Source: Closterium sp. NIES-65 (lineage: Eukaryota > Streptophyta > Zygnematophyceae > Desmidiales > Closteriaceae). Taken from it: a stretch of DNA of 64,000 nucleotides. Made by a program: the position numbers and the translations under genes. Below are positions 52,982 to 64,000 of this stretch, one piece after another. The first letter of the stretch is position 1. Every line of letters begins with the position of its first letter. Below the pieces are notes generated by a model. It saw nothing but the letters and a program-made list of their open reading frames with translations, made no database searches and had not been told where the DNA came from. The stretch is taken from assembly GCA_948144175.1 (NCBI GenBank), contig CANXME010002160.1, positions 2,951,489 to 3,015,488 of the forward strand. Reading direction: 5' to 3'.

Positions 52982-55900
52982 CAGGGCCTATGTTTGGTTT
53001 TTGGCTACTCACGATTAGCAGTGTAGCATTTTTGAAAACCCTTATGATCAGTGTGTAATTTTTCGTTACACTGATACATAAGTGTAACATTGATTTTCAA
53101 AAAAATTACCCCAGAGCATCAGTGTAGAATTTTTGTGTACACTTATCGCAAATTTAGATTACTAATCGTTATAAAAATCGGGAAACAATATTCTACTTAT
53201 ACAGCAGACAATCACATGAATGAACGCTCATCCTCGCTACCATCAGACGACTCCTCTCTTTCCTTTCCTTTTCCATAGCACGACTTGTGAGGGGCAGGTG
53301 TTTTTGCGGGTCTTCTTTTTTTTGCTTCCGCCAGATATCCACCACCTCGGGCCATTTGTACTCATAGCTCAACATGTTCAGGGTCATCAGTTCGGATAGC
53401 CGGGCGTCACCAAGCGACGTTCGCAACCAGCTTTTGATCACGTTTTGGCGGCTGAATCCGCGCTCGCACTCCACGGTACTTAGCGGAATTACTGCCAGCG
53501 CCTGCCACATGGACGTCAGGTTGGGAAAACTGCGCGGCCAATCCTTGGTCCTCAGCATTTTGTTAAGTCCCTGGTAGAAGTCATCGTCCTGGTAGTGGCG
53601 AGACATGACGTGGCAGAAGCTGGCCAGCTCGAGCTCTGCCGCTCGGTGGTTGAAGCCTGCCACGTGTGTTGGAGGGACATTATTTTGTGAGGTGAAAGGT
53701 CGAAACAAAACAAAACAAAACAAAACAAAAAACGTGTGGATAATTACCTGGCAGCCGGTTGTTGAAGAGCCACGCGTTGGCATCCAGCCAACTCAGCACC
53801 CGACGATCCCGCTTGTCTGTCGCTTCTGGCCACGTTTCAACTTTGTAAAGCTTGCTGCCATCCATTTGCTTCAAGCTCCACATTCGAGTGTGCATGTTTG
53901 TCGCCACCTCCAATGCGAACGCTTTGCACAACTTGATGCAGTCGGCCATCGAGCCGCCGTATTGGTGTCCTGCTATTGGTGCCTCGCTCAGCACGATCTG
54001 ATGTGAAGATGGCTCACCATCCGCATCCGTGCCGTCCACCCGGATAGTTCGCCTGCCGCTGCCAAGGCGTGCGATGAATGGCGACAGCAGCTTGCTGACC
54101 CCCCCTCCGAAAATGTCCACGTATTCCACGTATCGAAGTCTGATGACTCCAATCGTGCGATCCACCTCTTGGTGCACGAGCGTGATGTCAACCTGAACCA
54201 GAGACGGGCACATGAACAACATGTAAAAATGTTAGTGTATAATTAAATGACACGACTAGAAGAAAAACATGCACAGTGAATCAACACTTACTTTTTTGCG
54301 CTGGAAAAATTTGTTGAGTGCGTTTATCTCTGCCAGCAGATCCGCCAAGAAGTAGACGCAGAAGTGAAACTTGAGGGTCTGCACAGTTACCGCCATGCTG
54401 TGGTTGTACTCGATGAACACCACGATCGCCGCCCCTAGAATTCTGCACAGACGGGCCACTGCATCCCCGCGCGATAGCCAACGCACGTCGAATAGCCCCT
54501 GGTGCTCCAAATTCGTTTGATGTATTTCGAGATGGAGCTCCTTGAAGCGCTCAAGCCACACCGAAGACCGCATGACGACTTCGCCAAGCCCACGGATGGC
54601 GTCATCGACGATGTCAAGGTCCGGAAACTTGCTCGCGGCTTCTTTAACCGCGAGCACTTCTCTGCATACAACATTAGAAAAAATTAAGGCCGTGGAAGTT
54701 ACTCATTTATACGAGGCGATTGTACGGAAACAACAAACCTACCTGTGCGCTATGCAATCAGTTCCGACCAGATGTGGGACGCGCTGACGGAGACGAACAA
54801 CAAGCCCGGATTGGCTGCCAATCATCACCCCCGCGCCGTCGGTGCTAACTGCGACAATCCGCTGCAGATCAATCCCGATGTTGTCGAGGTGGCTCAGCAA
54901 AACCGCGAAGAGGGAACCCGCGTCGCATTTGTGTATGGTGAGTAGAGCGAGAAACTCCGTCACCACTGCTCGCTCCTTCATGAAGGTTGCAAACACCACG
55001 AGGTGTTTGCCGCGCGACCGGTCTGTGCTCTCGTCGCAGCTGATGCCGATCCACGGTGATGCATGGATGTACATAAGCTGTTGCTGTTGCTGATACGTGC
55101 ACATAGCCTTCACCATCTCCGTGAAGCCGTATCTGCATGGTGCGCAAAAGGGATGGTGTTAATCCTTCCGGAAGCTATACACCAATACGGCAACAAATTA
55201 TTAAATTCCACTCACTACGTGATATATACACCGTAGGTCTGCTGAGGAATGTCTGAAACACCTTCATTCGCGAGGAAGTCGACGAGCCTCGGGAACATTG
55301 CGATCGGAGCGTCCTCGTCGCACACTACCTGGATGCTGCGCATAAGTCTCGTCACTCGCGCACCCTCGGGGTCAGCCCTCTCGTAGTCGTTGATTTTCTT
55401 CTGCGCCGCCATCTTGTCCAGAAGACCCTTCTGGCGATCAATGCAGTCGTGATGGCGGGAGCTCGCTTGGTGTGCCCGCATCGACGCTGGCTGCAGGTCC
55501 CGTCCGCCGCTGCCATTCCGCCCGTATCGTGCATTGTCGGGACCGTGTTCGCTGCACACACTGCACCGCAAACAAGGCAGACCATCATCACCCTTGTCAA
55601 GCAACAACCAATCAAATTGCGGTAGCCATTTGGTGATGTAATTCCTCTGTGCTTCGAGGAACTTTGCTTCCGCGCGTTCGGCTGGAGTCTGCTTCAGCGG
55701 TGACGGAGATGGCGTCACAATAGGAGGTGGCGGAGGAGCAGGTTTCACGAGAGGCGAGCCGCCGCCGTAACCAAGAGTAGACTGCGTGTACCGGCGTTTT
55801 TTTTCAGCGACACGGAGTTAGAAGACTCCGGGACTTCAGATATCATTTCCGTCGAGGCGATGAAGTCGTGCACGACGGGTTCCGCCTCATCGCGTTCCGG

Positions 55901-56490
55901 ACGCTGCCATCCACCGTCCTCACCCTCAGCTTGAGGCTGGTACGGTGGTGATATTTGGGCCGCTTTGCGCACAGGGTACATCCATCCCTCACTTTCATCA
56001 GAACGCTCGGGCAAAGGACGAGGTGCAGGTTCTGAGACTGGGCCTCGTAAGAAATCAAGGCCCGTTCTTGGACCGTGGCAACAATGGGGGTCGCCATAAG
56101 CATCGTCACCGTCATCGTCGCTCGGCGCTGCCATGGCAACGGGGTGGAGAATGTGTGGATGCTAGACAGAGTGGCAAAAAAAAAACCGTGGTTTGTGGAG
56201 TTGGCTGGAGGAATGGCCGAGTGTTGCGAAACTGCTTGACCCACTCTGCTGAGCTTGCTGAACCAACACGGCACAGCAGTAGGTCGCTTCGTTGGGTGAC
56301 GCGGCTTGCATCTGTGCCACCGACAGTATGAATGTGGTCAGGGATTTGACTAAGTGCAGGCAACATCTCGAAACATAACAAACTGACCAATTACACAGAT
56401 GACTGCTGCCAACGCATATTCTGCGGGGAAGGCCGCTTCGGTACTTGCGTGATTGACGGAAATCACGCTCGTGCAAAATTTCGGGAATGG
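52982..56490 (-). mobile_element. hAT DNA transposon inserted in copia-7; right end in the gap
   Basis: The copia-7 frame stops resembling copia at 52981, and the next bases cagggcctatgtttgg look like a hAT terminal repeat (CAGGG start). Subterminal repeats follow: cagtgtagcattttt (53019-53033), cagtgtgtaattttt (53049-53063) and cagtgtagaattttt (53120-53134), as is typical of hAT ends. A full hAT transposase gene lies inside on the minus strand. The 8 bp before the element (gcgtgggg, 52974-52981) would be the target duplication, but the right end is lost in the N gap and cannot be compared. Confidence 0.8.
53193..56134 (-). CDS. hAT-family transposase gene with four small introns
   Basis: Minus-strand exons: 5' part down to 55219, then 55132-54743, 54661-54292, 54192-53748 and 53656-53193 (stop). 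Introns are 86, 81, 99 and 91 bp with GT-AG ends and matching phases. The first part has a Cys/His cluster of BED or TTF zinc-finger kind (CLRCSVC ... SMRAHQASSRHHD), which would bind the element ends. The RNase-H-like core follows (PWIGISCDESTD, then VSTDGAGVM) with the CxxH motif (GTDCIAHR). The last exon has the hAT dimerisation domain (STVECERGFSRQNVIKSW ... LRTSLGD). Length about 750-860 residues, usual for hAT. The start is uncertain: a 110-residue acidic frame from ATG at 56134 leads into the zinc-finger frame, but the two differ by one base at an 8-A run (about 55800-55808), which may be a real frameshift or a sequence error. Confidence 0.82.
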
Positions 56491-56500
56491 NNNNNNNNNN
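56491..56500. other. Assembly gap (10 N)
   Basis: Ten N, probably a placeholder of unknown size. By the surrounding structure it should hide the right end of the hAT element, the rest of copia-7 pol, the start of its 3' LTR and the start of the copia-8 3' LTR. Confidence 0.9.
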
Positions 56501-56540
56501 CCCCTAAGACAAACCTCACTACAGGCTACAACATTTGACA
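56501..56540 (-). repeat. copia-8 3' LTR, partial at gap
   Basis: 40 bp (cccctaagacaaacctcact to tttgaca) identical in kind to the end of 63456-63565; followed by the purine tract cacccccatag (plus strand). Confidence 0.85.
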
Positions 56541-56784
56541 CACCCCCATAGCCTAAGTGAGGGGTGTCTAGTAAAACAAAAAAGAGTACGGTCACAAGAC
56601 CAGTCCAAAAGAAAACAAAGCTCAGGGTGGATCACAACGTCACCACACACTCTGAGCACAAGCATCAGTGGCCACAAGGCCAGTCCAAGAGATCACAAGT
56701 ATATATAGTAAGTGTACAGACGAAGCAGGCAATAAACTCAAGTCTACGCATGACTAGAACCTGTGTCAACAAGGCCTAACTGCC

Positions 56785-59700
56785 ACACAACACCTCTGGT
56801 GGTCACAAGGCGGAAGCGCCTTGGTGAAGATGTCTGCAGTGTTGGCCTCGGACTCTACAAACTCGAAGCGAGCCTGTCCACGCCTCTGCAACTCTCGCAG
56901 AAGAAAGTACCTGACGTGAATGTGCTTCACTCTGCTCTCCAGTCGCGGCTCACGACAGAGGAGGATCGACGCCTTGTTGTCAGTAAACAAGGTCGGTGCA
57001 GAGCTCGGCCGCTCACCAAGGTCGGCGAGCAAGAAGGTCAACCACCGTAACTCCTGTGCCGCCATGGCACCAGCGTAAATCTCAGCCTCAGCTGTAGAGG
57101 TCGAGACAAAAGAGGAGCGCGTGGAACGCCAGGAAACAGCTCCAGAACCCAGACTGAAACAGTACCCCTGAGTAGACCTGTGAGTCTCAGCGTCGTCAGC
57201 GTAAGAGGAGTCACAGTGACCAGTGAGTACGACAGACTGCTGCCCTCCAAGAACTAGCCCCACGCCTGATGTAGTCGCTAGGTACTTCGCCACCCTCACA
57301 GCTGCCGTCCAGTGAACAGGACGGTGTCTCCCTGGCGCAAACAAAGCACGCAAGGATGCTGAGAGGGAAGGCGAGGTCCGGGCGAGTACAAGTCATCAGG
57401 TACATGAGGCAACCCACAAGCTCTGCGTAGGGACCACTAGGCTCAAACGGCTCGTCAAGAAAGGGACCAGTGAGTCTGTGGTCAACAGCTAGAGGTGTGC
57501 GCTGTACGGTGGAGTGCTGAAGCCCGAACCGCTGAAGGACCTGCTGCACCATGTGTGACTGTGAGAGTGTAATGGTGCGAGCGGCTCTGTCCCTGGTGAT
57601 CTGCAGGCCAAGGTAGTGGCGCAGCTCACCAAGATCAGTGCACGTGTGTCTCTTCTGCAGTTCGGACTTCACGTCTGCCAAAGCAACCCTGTCCGAAGTG
57701 GCGAAAACGAGGTCGTCGACGTAGACCAGAACAAAGAACGGTGTGGAGCCACGACGAACGAACAGCGACGGGTCGGCAGAAGACGGCTGGAACCCAAGGT
57801 CAGAGAGGGTAGAACGCAGAGTGTCGTGCCACTCACGAGGGGCCTGGCGAAGACCGTAAACAGGTCGCCTCAGCCTCCACTGGGTCCCAGGAGGGAAGGT
57901 GCCAGTGAAGGCCGAGGGACGACGCAACCAGACCTCCTCGTGTAGGCTGCCCTGAAGGAAAGCTGTGGAGAAGTCGAGAGAGTGTAACTCGTAGTCTCTC
58001 TGTGCTGCTACGTGTAGTAACACCCGAAGAGTGGTCATCTTCGGGGTAGGTGCGAAGGTCTGAAAGAAGTCAACTCCCTCGCGCTGACTGAAACCTCTAG
58101 CCACGTAGCGCGCCTTGAAGACCGGGGGAGATCCCGGTGGCCGCTTCACCCTGTAGATCCACATGCCGTCGACTACGTTCGCCCCAGGGGGGGGAACCTC
58201 ATCGACGTAGGTGCCTGTGGATCTGTAGGAGGCCATCTCTGCGTCCATGGCAGCTCTCCACTGAGATGCCCAAGGCCCTGACACTTGCCTCAGCGTAAGT
58301 GCGAGGAGTCGGAATGTCAAGGGCGTCGGGGTCACCCTCAGGGGCGAGGAGCATGGCACAGAGATGAGGGGAAGCGGCCGCCAGGAACTCTAGCTCAAAC
58401 TGCCTGTCCTCTAGGGCGTCACGGCCAAGGGCAGACACACCCCCGACGGCCAGAGGACTGGTAGGAGGAGCAGCCACAAGCGTGGTGGCGTAGTCAAGGC
58501 GGCGGGTAGAGGCAAAGTCAGTAACTGCGGCAGTAAGAGCGGACACAGAGGACACAGAGGCACGAGGGTGAGTAACAAGAGAGGCGAGAACACGAGAGAG
58601 AACAGGACGGTACGTGCGGTAGTAGTCAGTGACAGGAGTAGGGAGCGACACAGTGAGGGCCGACTCAGGAGGAGACGGAAGCACAGACTGAGACGGACGA
58701 GGTGGACTAGAAAGAAGGAAGGCAGTACGAAGGTCAGTGAAGGGAACAGGAGACGAGGGACGAGCACGAGGGGAGTGACGAGTAGCCCAAGAACGAGACG
58801 GAGGAGGAGAGGACAAAGGCGGAGAACTGGGGAAAACAGCGGGGGAGGAGTCAGGAGGAGGAAACGTGGGACCGTAGACAGGAGGAGAGGCGGAGGAGGG
58901 AGGAGAAGGGGAGGGGAGACCAAGGATCCGAAGACCCGAGACAGGAGGAGGAAGTGGCTGCTGCTACTGCGGCTGCGACTGCTGCTGCTGCGGACGCGGC
59001 TGCTGCTGGGACTGCTGCTCCTGCGGGTCCAGCTGCTGCTGCTGCTGCTGCTGCTCCTGCGGCTCCAGCTGCTGCTGCTGCTCCTCCAGCCGCTGTAACT
59101 CCCTCTCCTCTCTCTCCAACGCCAGCTGCTCGCCACGGGCACGGCGAACACAAGCCTGGTGCCTAGTCGGGTAGGGGTGGGGGGGTGGAGTAGTGTCCGA
59201 AGCAGCGGCAGCTCCAGAGTCCACCTCAGAAGAACTAGGCGCACCACCCCCAGAGGCAGCAACCCCAGTGTCCGCGCGGCCAGCACCAGCTCCCGGACGA
59301 CAAGAGTCCTCTGCACCCACCGGGTCAGCTCCAACTCCAGAACCAGAAACTCCAGCTCCAACCCAGCTCCAACTCCAGTACCCCCAGAACCAGAAACTCC
59401 AGTGCCAACTCCAGCTCCAACTCCAGCTCCAACTCCAGCACCCCCAGAACCAGAAACCGGTACAGGAACAGGCGCCGCACCAACCTCTCGAGAGCTAGCA
59501 CCAGCGGCACGCTGCGAGGAGGACTGTGGGGAGGGAGGCTGTACCGGAGGGGCTACCGAAGGAGGAGGGGTAGCCTGGGACACACCTGACGGGGCTGGAC
59601 CAGGGGGGGGGAGGCTGTACCGGGGGAGCAGGAGGGGGAACGGCAGTCAGGAAGAGGGGGGGAGGAGGAACCGGGAGACCTCGACTGGGGTACCTGACGT

Positions 59701-60756
59701 AGTACGGAGTGGACTCCTCGAAACGGACGTCACGGGAGTCAAAGAACCGGTGAGAGGGAGGGTGGTAAAAGGTGAAGTCAGAGGAGTCCTCAGGGAAACC
59801 AAGGAAGACACAGGGGACGGCACGAGGCGAGAGCTTGTCCGCGGAGGTGTCGCGGACAAGAGCCAAGCACCCCCAAACACGAAACCGCGACGCAACACCA
59901 GGGGACCCTGTCCAAAGACTGGTCGGTGAAACCTCTGGTCGAGAGACACGTGGCCAGAGGTTCAGCTGGTGCACGGCGTACCTGACCGCGTAGGGCCACA
60001 GAAAATGGGGGGCACAGGCGTGAGTCAGGGAGGTGCGGGCGATCTCCATGACCAGGCCTATGCGGCGCTCAGCAACCCCATTCTGCTGTGGGGACTCTGG
60101 AAGCGTCCAGGACTGACGAATGCCCTGCTCGCGACAGAATCCAGCGAGAATGCCGGAGCGAAACTCACCCCCACGATCGGAGTGGAGACAGCTGACAGGA
60201 CGACCACGAGTGTCCTCAGTGGTGAGCAACCACCTGATCAGCGTAGAAGTCACCTCAGACTTCTTCGCCAGAGGGAACACTGTGGTGTAGCGGGAGAAGT
60301 CGTCAACTACCACCAGAAAGTAACGCTCACGCTCAGGGCCTAGACGAGGGGCTGGGCCCCAGACGTCCAAGTGAAGCGTCTCAAAAGGCTCGGTGGCCGG
60401 ACGAAGGGAGGAGGAGTGAGGGGTGGCGCGCAGCCTACCCTCGACGCAGGGACGACACGGCGGCGCAGGCGAAGGCGGCAGCGACGGCAAGACACGTGGG
60501 AGGCCTAGGACAAGACGCTGACTAGACATAGCGCGCAGACGTGGAAGGGACGGGTGCCCCATCCGGTGGTGCCACAGAACGGTGGGGTGGGCAAGCGACC
60601 GGCAGGAGCACGACGCAGCGACTGGAACAGACGTAGGAACCTGACACGACACAGACACCTGGGGGGACGTAGCAACCTGGTGAGACGCGGGGGACCCGAA
60701 CGGGGGGGGGAACCGGGGGCAGTGGCAGTAGGGGGGGCTGCTGGTGCGGCCGCCGG

Positions 60757-60810
<54 letters not shown>

Positions 60811-62742
60811 GGCTGCTGCTGCTGCTGCGGCTGCTGCTGCGGCGCACGCGGGCCAGTGTGAAGAGTGTAGAGACCCGAGCCCGGCTCAGCAGTAAAGGTA
60901 GCAAGAGGCTGGTAAGAGTCTCCGTCAACACACACCGCAGTCTCTCCAGAAGGCTCAAACCACACACCCACGTGCTGACTCACGAGGGGTCGCACGCCCA
61001 CCAAGTTCCGGGAGAACGAGGGGACGTGAAACCCAGTGAGAGACCCGGAGGGAGCAGCAGGACACGGTAAAGTGGTAGTGTGACGTGCAGTGACTGGTCC
61101 CGTAGTGGGATCAGCCAACGCTACAGAAACAGGCGCAGGAAGTGGTGTAAGTGTCGTGCTGTCCCGAAAGAAGCAGTGGGAGGCTCCAGAGTCCAGTGTG
61201 AACGACAGCGAAGCGTCGTCTGAGGTAGTCGCTGGTCTAGACTCTACACAAGTACCTACACTAGCAACAGGCAACTGAGCAAGACTAGCACCTAAGCTAA
61301 CAACACCAGAGTAAACAGAGTCAGAAACACTAGAGTCAACAACAGCATACATAGCATGAGGAGCACTAATCAGATCAACTAACTGCTCAGCAGACATGCC
61401 CCACAGAGCGGAGCTGTGGCGCTGAACCAGAGGAAGCCAGTCAGGAGCAGGACCGCCAACCCCGTAGGTCAACCGGACCGTGTCAGTGAGCTGAGCAAAG
61501 CACTGACCAGGGGGGTGAAAGCGGCCACAAGGGTGGCCCCGACGAGGACCTGTCAGAACCTGGTAGGGGCAGGGAGGGTAAGCAGCACCGCACTGGGGAT
61601 GACGCAGCCCTGACCCCGGAGCCAGCTGCTGACGCTGCTGCTGCTGAGGCTGCTGGGAGGAAAGGGGCTGCTGCTGCTGCTGAAGGTGCTGCTGACGCTG
61701 AGCCTGGTACCACGCCGCTGCTCCACCTAGCGGGGCCGGCAGTACAGGAGGCGACTGACGAGCTCGAGGGTCGCCGCCACCAGCAGGTGCAGTGGAGTCA
61801 CCAGCCGCTGCACGAGGGGTCTCTCCAGACGCTGCACTCCCACCACCGCCAGTCGCAACAGCACCCCCACTACCTCCGCTACCTCCACCTCCACCTCCAC
61901 CGGAACCACCTTTCTTGCCCCCCCTGCCGCGGGACCGCGACGTAGTCGTAACAGCAGCCGCAGTCGCGTCAGTAGCGGCAGTGGCAAGAGAGGCAGTGAA
62001 GGTGGGTAACTGCGGGACTGTGCACCCGTGGAAGAGTGGGGGGGGACACAGTACCAGAGGCGGCAGCTACCGAACGAAGGTTGCTCTCGACGTCCTTGAG
62101 TGCAGACTCAAGGACCTCGATAGTCAGCTCACTAGGGTGCTTCAGCAGAAGCGCGTCACGAACGGAGGCAAGGCGGTCAGGGAGGCTAGTGGCGATGAAA
62201 TAGACAGTAATCGCCATGGGGGGAGGAAGCAGTGCAAGCTGTGCCTCAGTGCAAGCAGCGCGGTAACTAGCGTCAAGCGAGCGGAGGTGAGCGATCAAGT
62301 CAGCAGAGCGCTCAAACGAGGCAAGATCAGGAAACAGGAACGGGAGGAAAAGACGGCCGAGAGAGACAGTAGCGGGAGTAGAGTAGCGGGCCTTAATCGC
62401 AGTGAGGTACGCAGCAGCGGTGCGAACCTGAGTAAAGTGGACCTCCTCGGACTCAGGGAGGAGGCTGCTGAGTGCGATGCAGGCCGCAGCGTCACGCGAC
62501 GTCCAAGCCGTCCGGTCAGCGCGCTGACGGGCAAAGCGAGCCGTAGCAGCGTCGTCAGGAGCAGGGCCTAAAGCGGTAGGCTCGGGGGGCTCGGGGAGGT
62601 TACCAGTAGTGTGTGACCAGAGGGTCTCGCCCCCCTGGACCTGACTCTCTAACAGACGGCGAGCGCGAAGAAGCCAGACGGAAAAGTCAAGGGGTCTACC
62701 GTCAGCGTCGAAACGAAGAACTCGCGGAGTCGCCATAGTGAG
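56785..62742 (-). pseudogene. copia-8 Gag-Pol coding region (broken)
   Basis: Gag from MATPRVLRFDADG at 62742 to about 62000, protease DSGAS near 61180, a long poly-Gln tract near 60755-60845, GAG-pre-integrase near 60575, integrase core about 60370-60020, repetitive linker 59470-58850, RT about 58150-57650 with VYVDDLVFA near 57715, RNase H 57380-56790 (TAEAEIYAGAMAAQELRW, ANTADIFTKAL). Fossil. Confidence 0.9.
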
Positions 62743-62809
62743 AACCAACGCGAACGAACAGGCGAGTAATAACCGGGGGGGAAGAGGACTCAGTCGCAGC
62801 GGAAGAGCG

Positions 62810-63380
62810 GGCTAGGGCGACGGGCCAAAACGTAGGGTAGGGCAACGGGCCAGGGCCTAGGGTAGGGCGACGGTCCAGAGCCTAGGGAGGGCGGCGGGCC
62901 AGGGCCTAGGGAGGGCGACGGGCTAGGGCCTAGGGAGGGCGACGCGACGGGGGAAAGGGCGGGAGCGACGCGACGGGGAGGGCGACGCGACTGGACAGGG
63001 CGACGCGACGGGGCAGGGCGGCGCGACGGAGCAGGGCGACGGGACAGGGCAGGGCGACGCGACGGGGTAGGGCGACGCGACGGGACAGGGCGACGGGACG
63101 GGACGGGACAGGGCGACGCGACGGGACGGGACAGGGCGACGCGACGGGACAGGGCGACGCGACGGGACGGGACAGGGCGACGCGACGGGACAGGGCGACG
63201 GTACGGGACAGGGCGACGCGACGGGACAGGGCGACGGGACAGGGCAGGGCGACGCGACGGGACAGGGGGGGAACAGGCGGGCGCGACGCGACGGGGGGAA
63301 CAGGCGCGACGCGACGGGGGGAACGGGCGCGACGCGACGGGGGGAACGGGCGCGACGCGACGGGGGGAACGGGCGAGAGG
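62810..63380 (-). repeat. copia-8 leader tandem array
   Basis: Repeats of gggcgacgcgacgggacagg and of gacggggggaacgggcgcg, the same family as at 18590-19140. No gene. Confidence 0.88.
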
Positions 63381-63455
63381 TAGGATCAGGCTCGGGAGGT
63401 ACGAACGGAGAACGGAGGAACGGGATCCCACAGGATCCTAACCTAGCTGATACCA

Positions 63456-63565
63456 TGTCAGAATGAGGAATGGGTGTTGCATTGATGTTGGTTGGGGTAC
63501 ATATGACAAACTCTAACTTCTGTACCCCCTAAGACAAACCTCACTACAGGCTACAACATTTGACA
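63456..63565 (-). repeat. copia-8 5' LTR
   Basis: 110 bp with TGTCA...TGACA ends, next to the primer site at 63455 downward. Confidence 0.92.
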
Positions 63566-63632
63566 AGAAGTTAGGGTTTGTTATATGTACCCCAACCAAC
63601 ATCAATGGCATCATCCATTCCTCATTCTAATA
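63566..63632 (+). repeat. End of the copia-7 3' LTR
   Basis: agaagttagggtttgttata to ctcattctaata matches the last 67 bp of the copia-7 5' LTR (46821-46887) with about two changes; followed by gttct, the duplication found left of copia-7. Confidence 0.88.
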
Positions 63633-63637
63633 GTTCT

Positions 63638-64000
63638 CTGTGATCGCGAGGAAAATATCACTACGCATCAACGACGACGAAGTATCACACACAATCTAAT
63701 TATCATTTCATTTCTATGCCGCATCAGCCTAATCCCTCGTCTCTGGCTATTCTATGCTAGGCAAGCTCCATGAGTTAGGCAAGCTACGTGAACGGAGTTG
63801 AAGTAAGCATACCGTATGTGGAACCCAGGCCCAGCTTGAAAGTCGAAGTTGGGTCCAACCATCAAAACGCACGACAAACAACTGTCGTGCATATGTCGCA
63901 TGCAGAAAATGCGAACGCGCGAGCACGATCTGAATTTTTCTTTTGGCGGGAATGAATCACGTGTGTTCAGTCTGTGGAAGGGCGATTGCCGGAACAGTGT
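63638..64000. other. Host flank; no gene seen
   Basis: Unique moderate-GC sequence to the window end. No protein family or RNA gene recognised. Confidence 0.5.

Larger units (their letters stand above)
56501..63565 (-). mobile_element. copia-8: minus-strand Ty1/copia element nested in the copia-7 3' LTR
   Basis: 5' LTR 63456-63565 (110 bp) with primer site tggtatcagctagg below it. The 3' LTR is cut by the gap, with 40 bp left (56501-56540). Directly right of it lies agaag and the rest of a plus-oriented LTR (63566-63632), which pairs with copia-7. The left duplicate of agaag would be in the gap. Same family as copia-3. Broken by about five breaks or more, so more decayed than copia-3. Confidence 0.9.
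46777..63632 (+). mobile_element. copia-7: Ty1/copia element carrying a hAT transposon and copia-8
   Basis: 5' LTR 46777-46887, primer site tggtatcagctagg from 46888. The coding region is open up to 52981, where the hAT element starts. The end of the 3' LTR survives at 63566-63632, beyond copia-8. Both LTR copies share an unusual TA end (tctgata, tctaata), and gttct flanks the whole at 46772-46776 and 63633-63637. So these 16.9 kb are one element with two insertions. The rest of its 3' half is hidden in or lost at the N gap (56491-56500). The two LTR segments differ at about 2 of 67 positions. Confidence 0.88.

Noticed and set aside
56112-56476. An extra upstream exon of the hAT gene on the minus strand
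   Set aside because: Open frames exist but no domain or convincing splice pair was seen, and the region runs into the N gap.

Overview
The window is nuclear DNA of a GC-rich eukaryote, made mostly of nested LTR retrotransposons around one recognisable host gene. The host gene has many short introns with canonical GT-AG borders and encodes a three-KH-domain protein of the plant PEPPER/FLK and animal PCBP type. Its form, together with the very GC-rich Ty1/copia polyproteins, suggests the green lineage, most likely a streptophyte alga. A Closterium-like alga is my guess from memory of such proteins, and no search was made.

Layout. 1-4495: 3' part of a Ty1/copia element (copia-1). 4508-4664: a 157-bp MITE with TAA target duplications. 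4668-5387: LTR and leader of an opposite-strand copia relic. 5388-12179: host DNA with the KH gene on the minus strand (start 11718, stop 6031, ten exons, 333 codons); its largest intron holds a 19-bp minisatellite of about 57 copies. 12185-26927: minus-strand copia-3, whose 5' LTR is split by the very young plus-strand copia-4 (19318-26869, identical LTRs). 26945-28290: a TRIM (small non-autonomous LTR element). 28296-29958: host DNA with a hairpin, a 498-bp inverted-repeat element and an 18-bp tandem array. 29964-44862: copia-5 of a third family (445-bp LTRs), carrying nested copia-6 (31705-39059) and a second TRIM (42819-44201). 44868-46771: host DNA with a GGTCGACC-rich block, a 345-bp LTR element (SMART class) overlapping tRNA-like A/B boxes, and a purine-rich array. 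46777-63632: copia-7, interrupted by a hAT DNA transposon (from 52982) and by minus-strand copia-8 (to 63565) inside its 3' LTR; a 10-N gap lies between the last two. 63638-64000: host flank.

Insertion order was read from 5-bp target duplications (aaacc, atcac, ataac, acgct, gcatc, cggct, gttct), each found on both sides of its element. Families: copia-3, -7 and -8 have 110-bp LTRs; copia-1, -4 and -6 have 112-134-bp LTRs; copia-5 stands alone.

Most interesting: (1) a 3' untranslated motif shared by two autonomous families and one TRIM; (2) a leader signature of short hairpin, T-run and GGGCCCACC shared by autonomous and TRIM elements, a candidate packaging or dimerisation signal; (3) the 345-bp LTR element with A and B boxes spanning its LTR/primer-site junction; (4) the KH gene with its micro-exon and minisatellite intron; (5) a hAT transposase gene with four small introns. 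Retroelements are described as fossils: family, parts, ends and relative age only.
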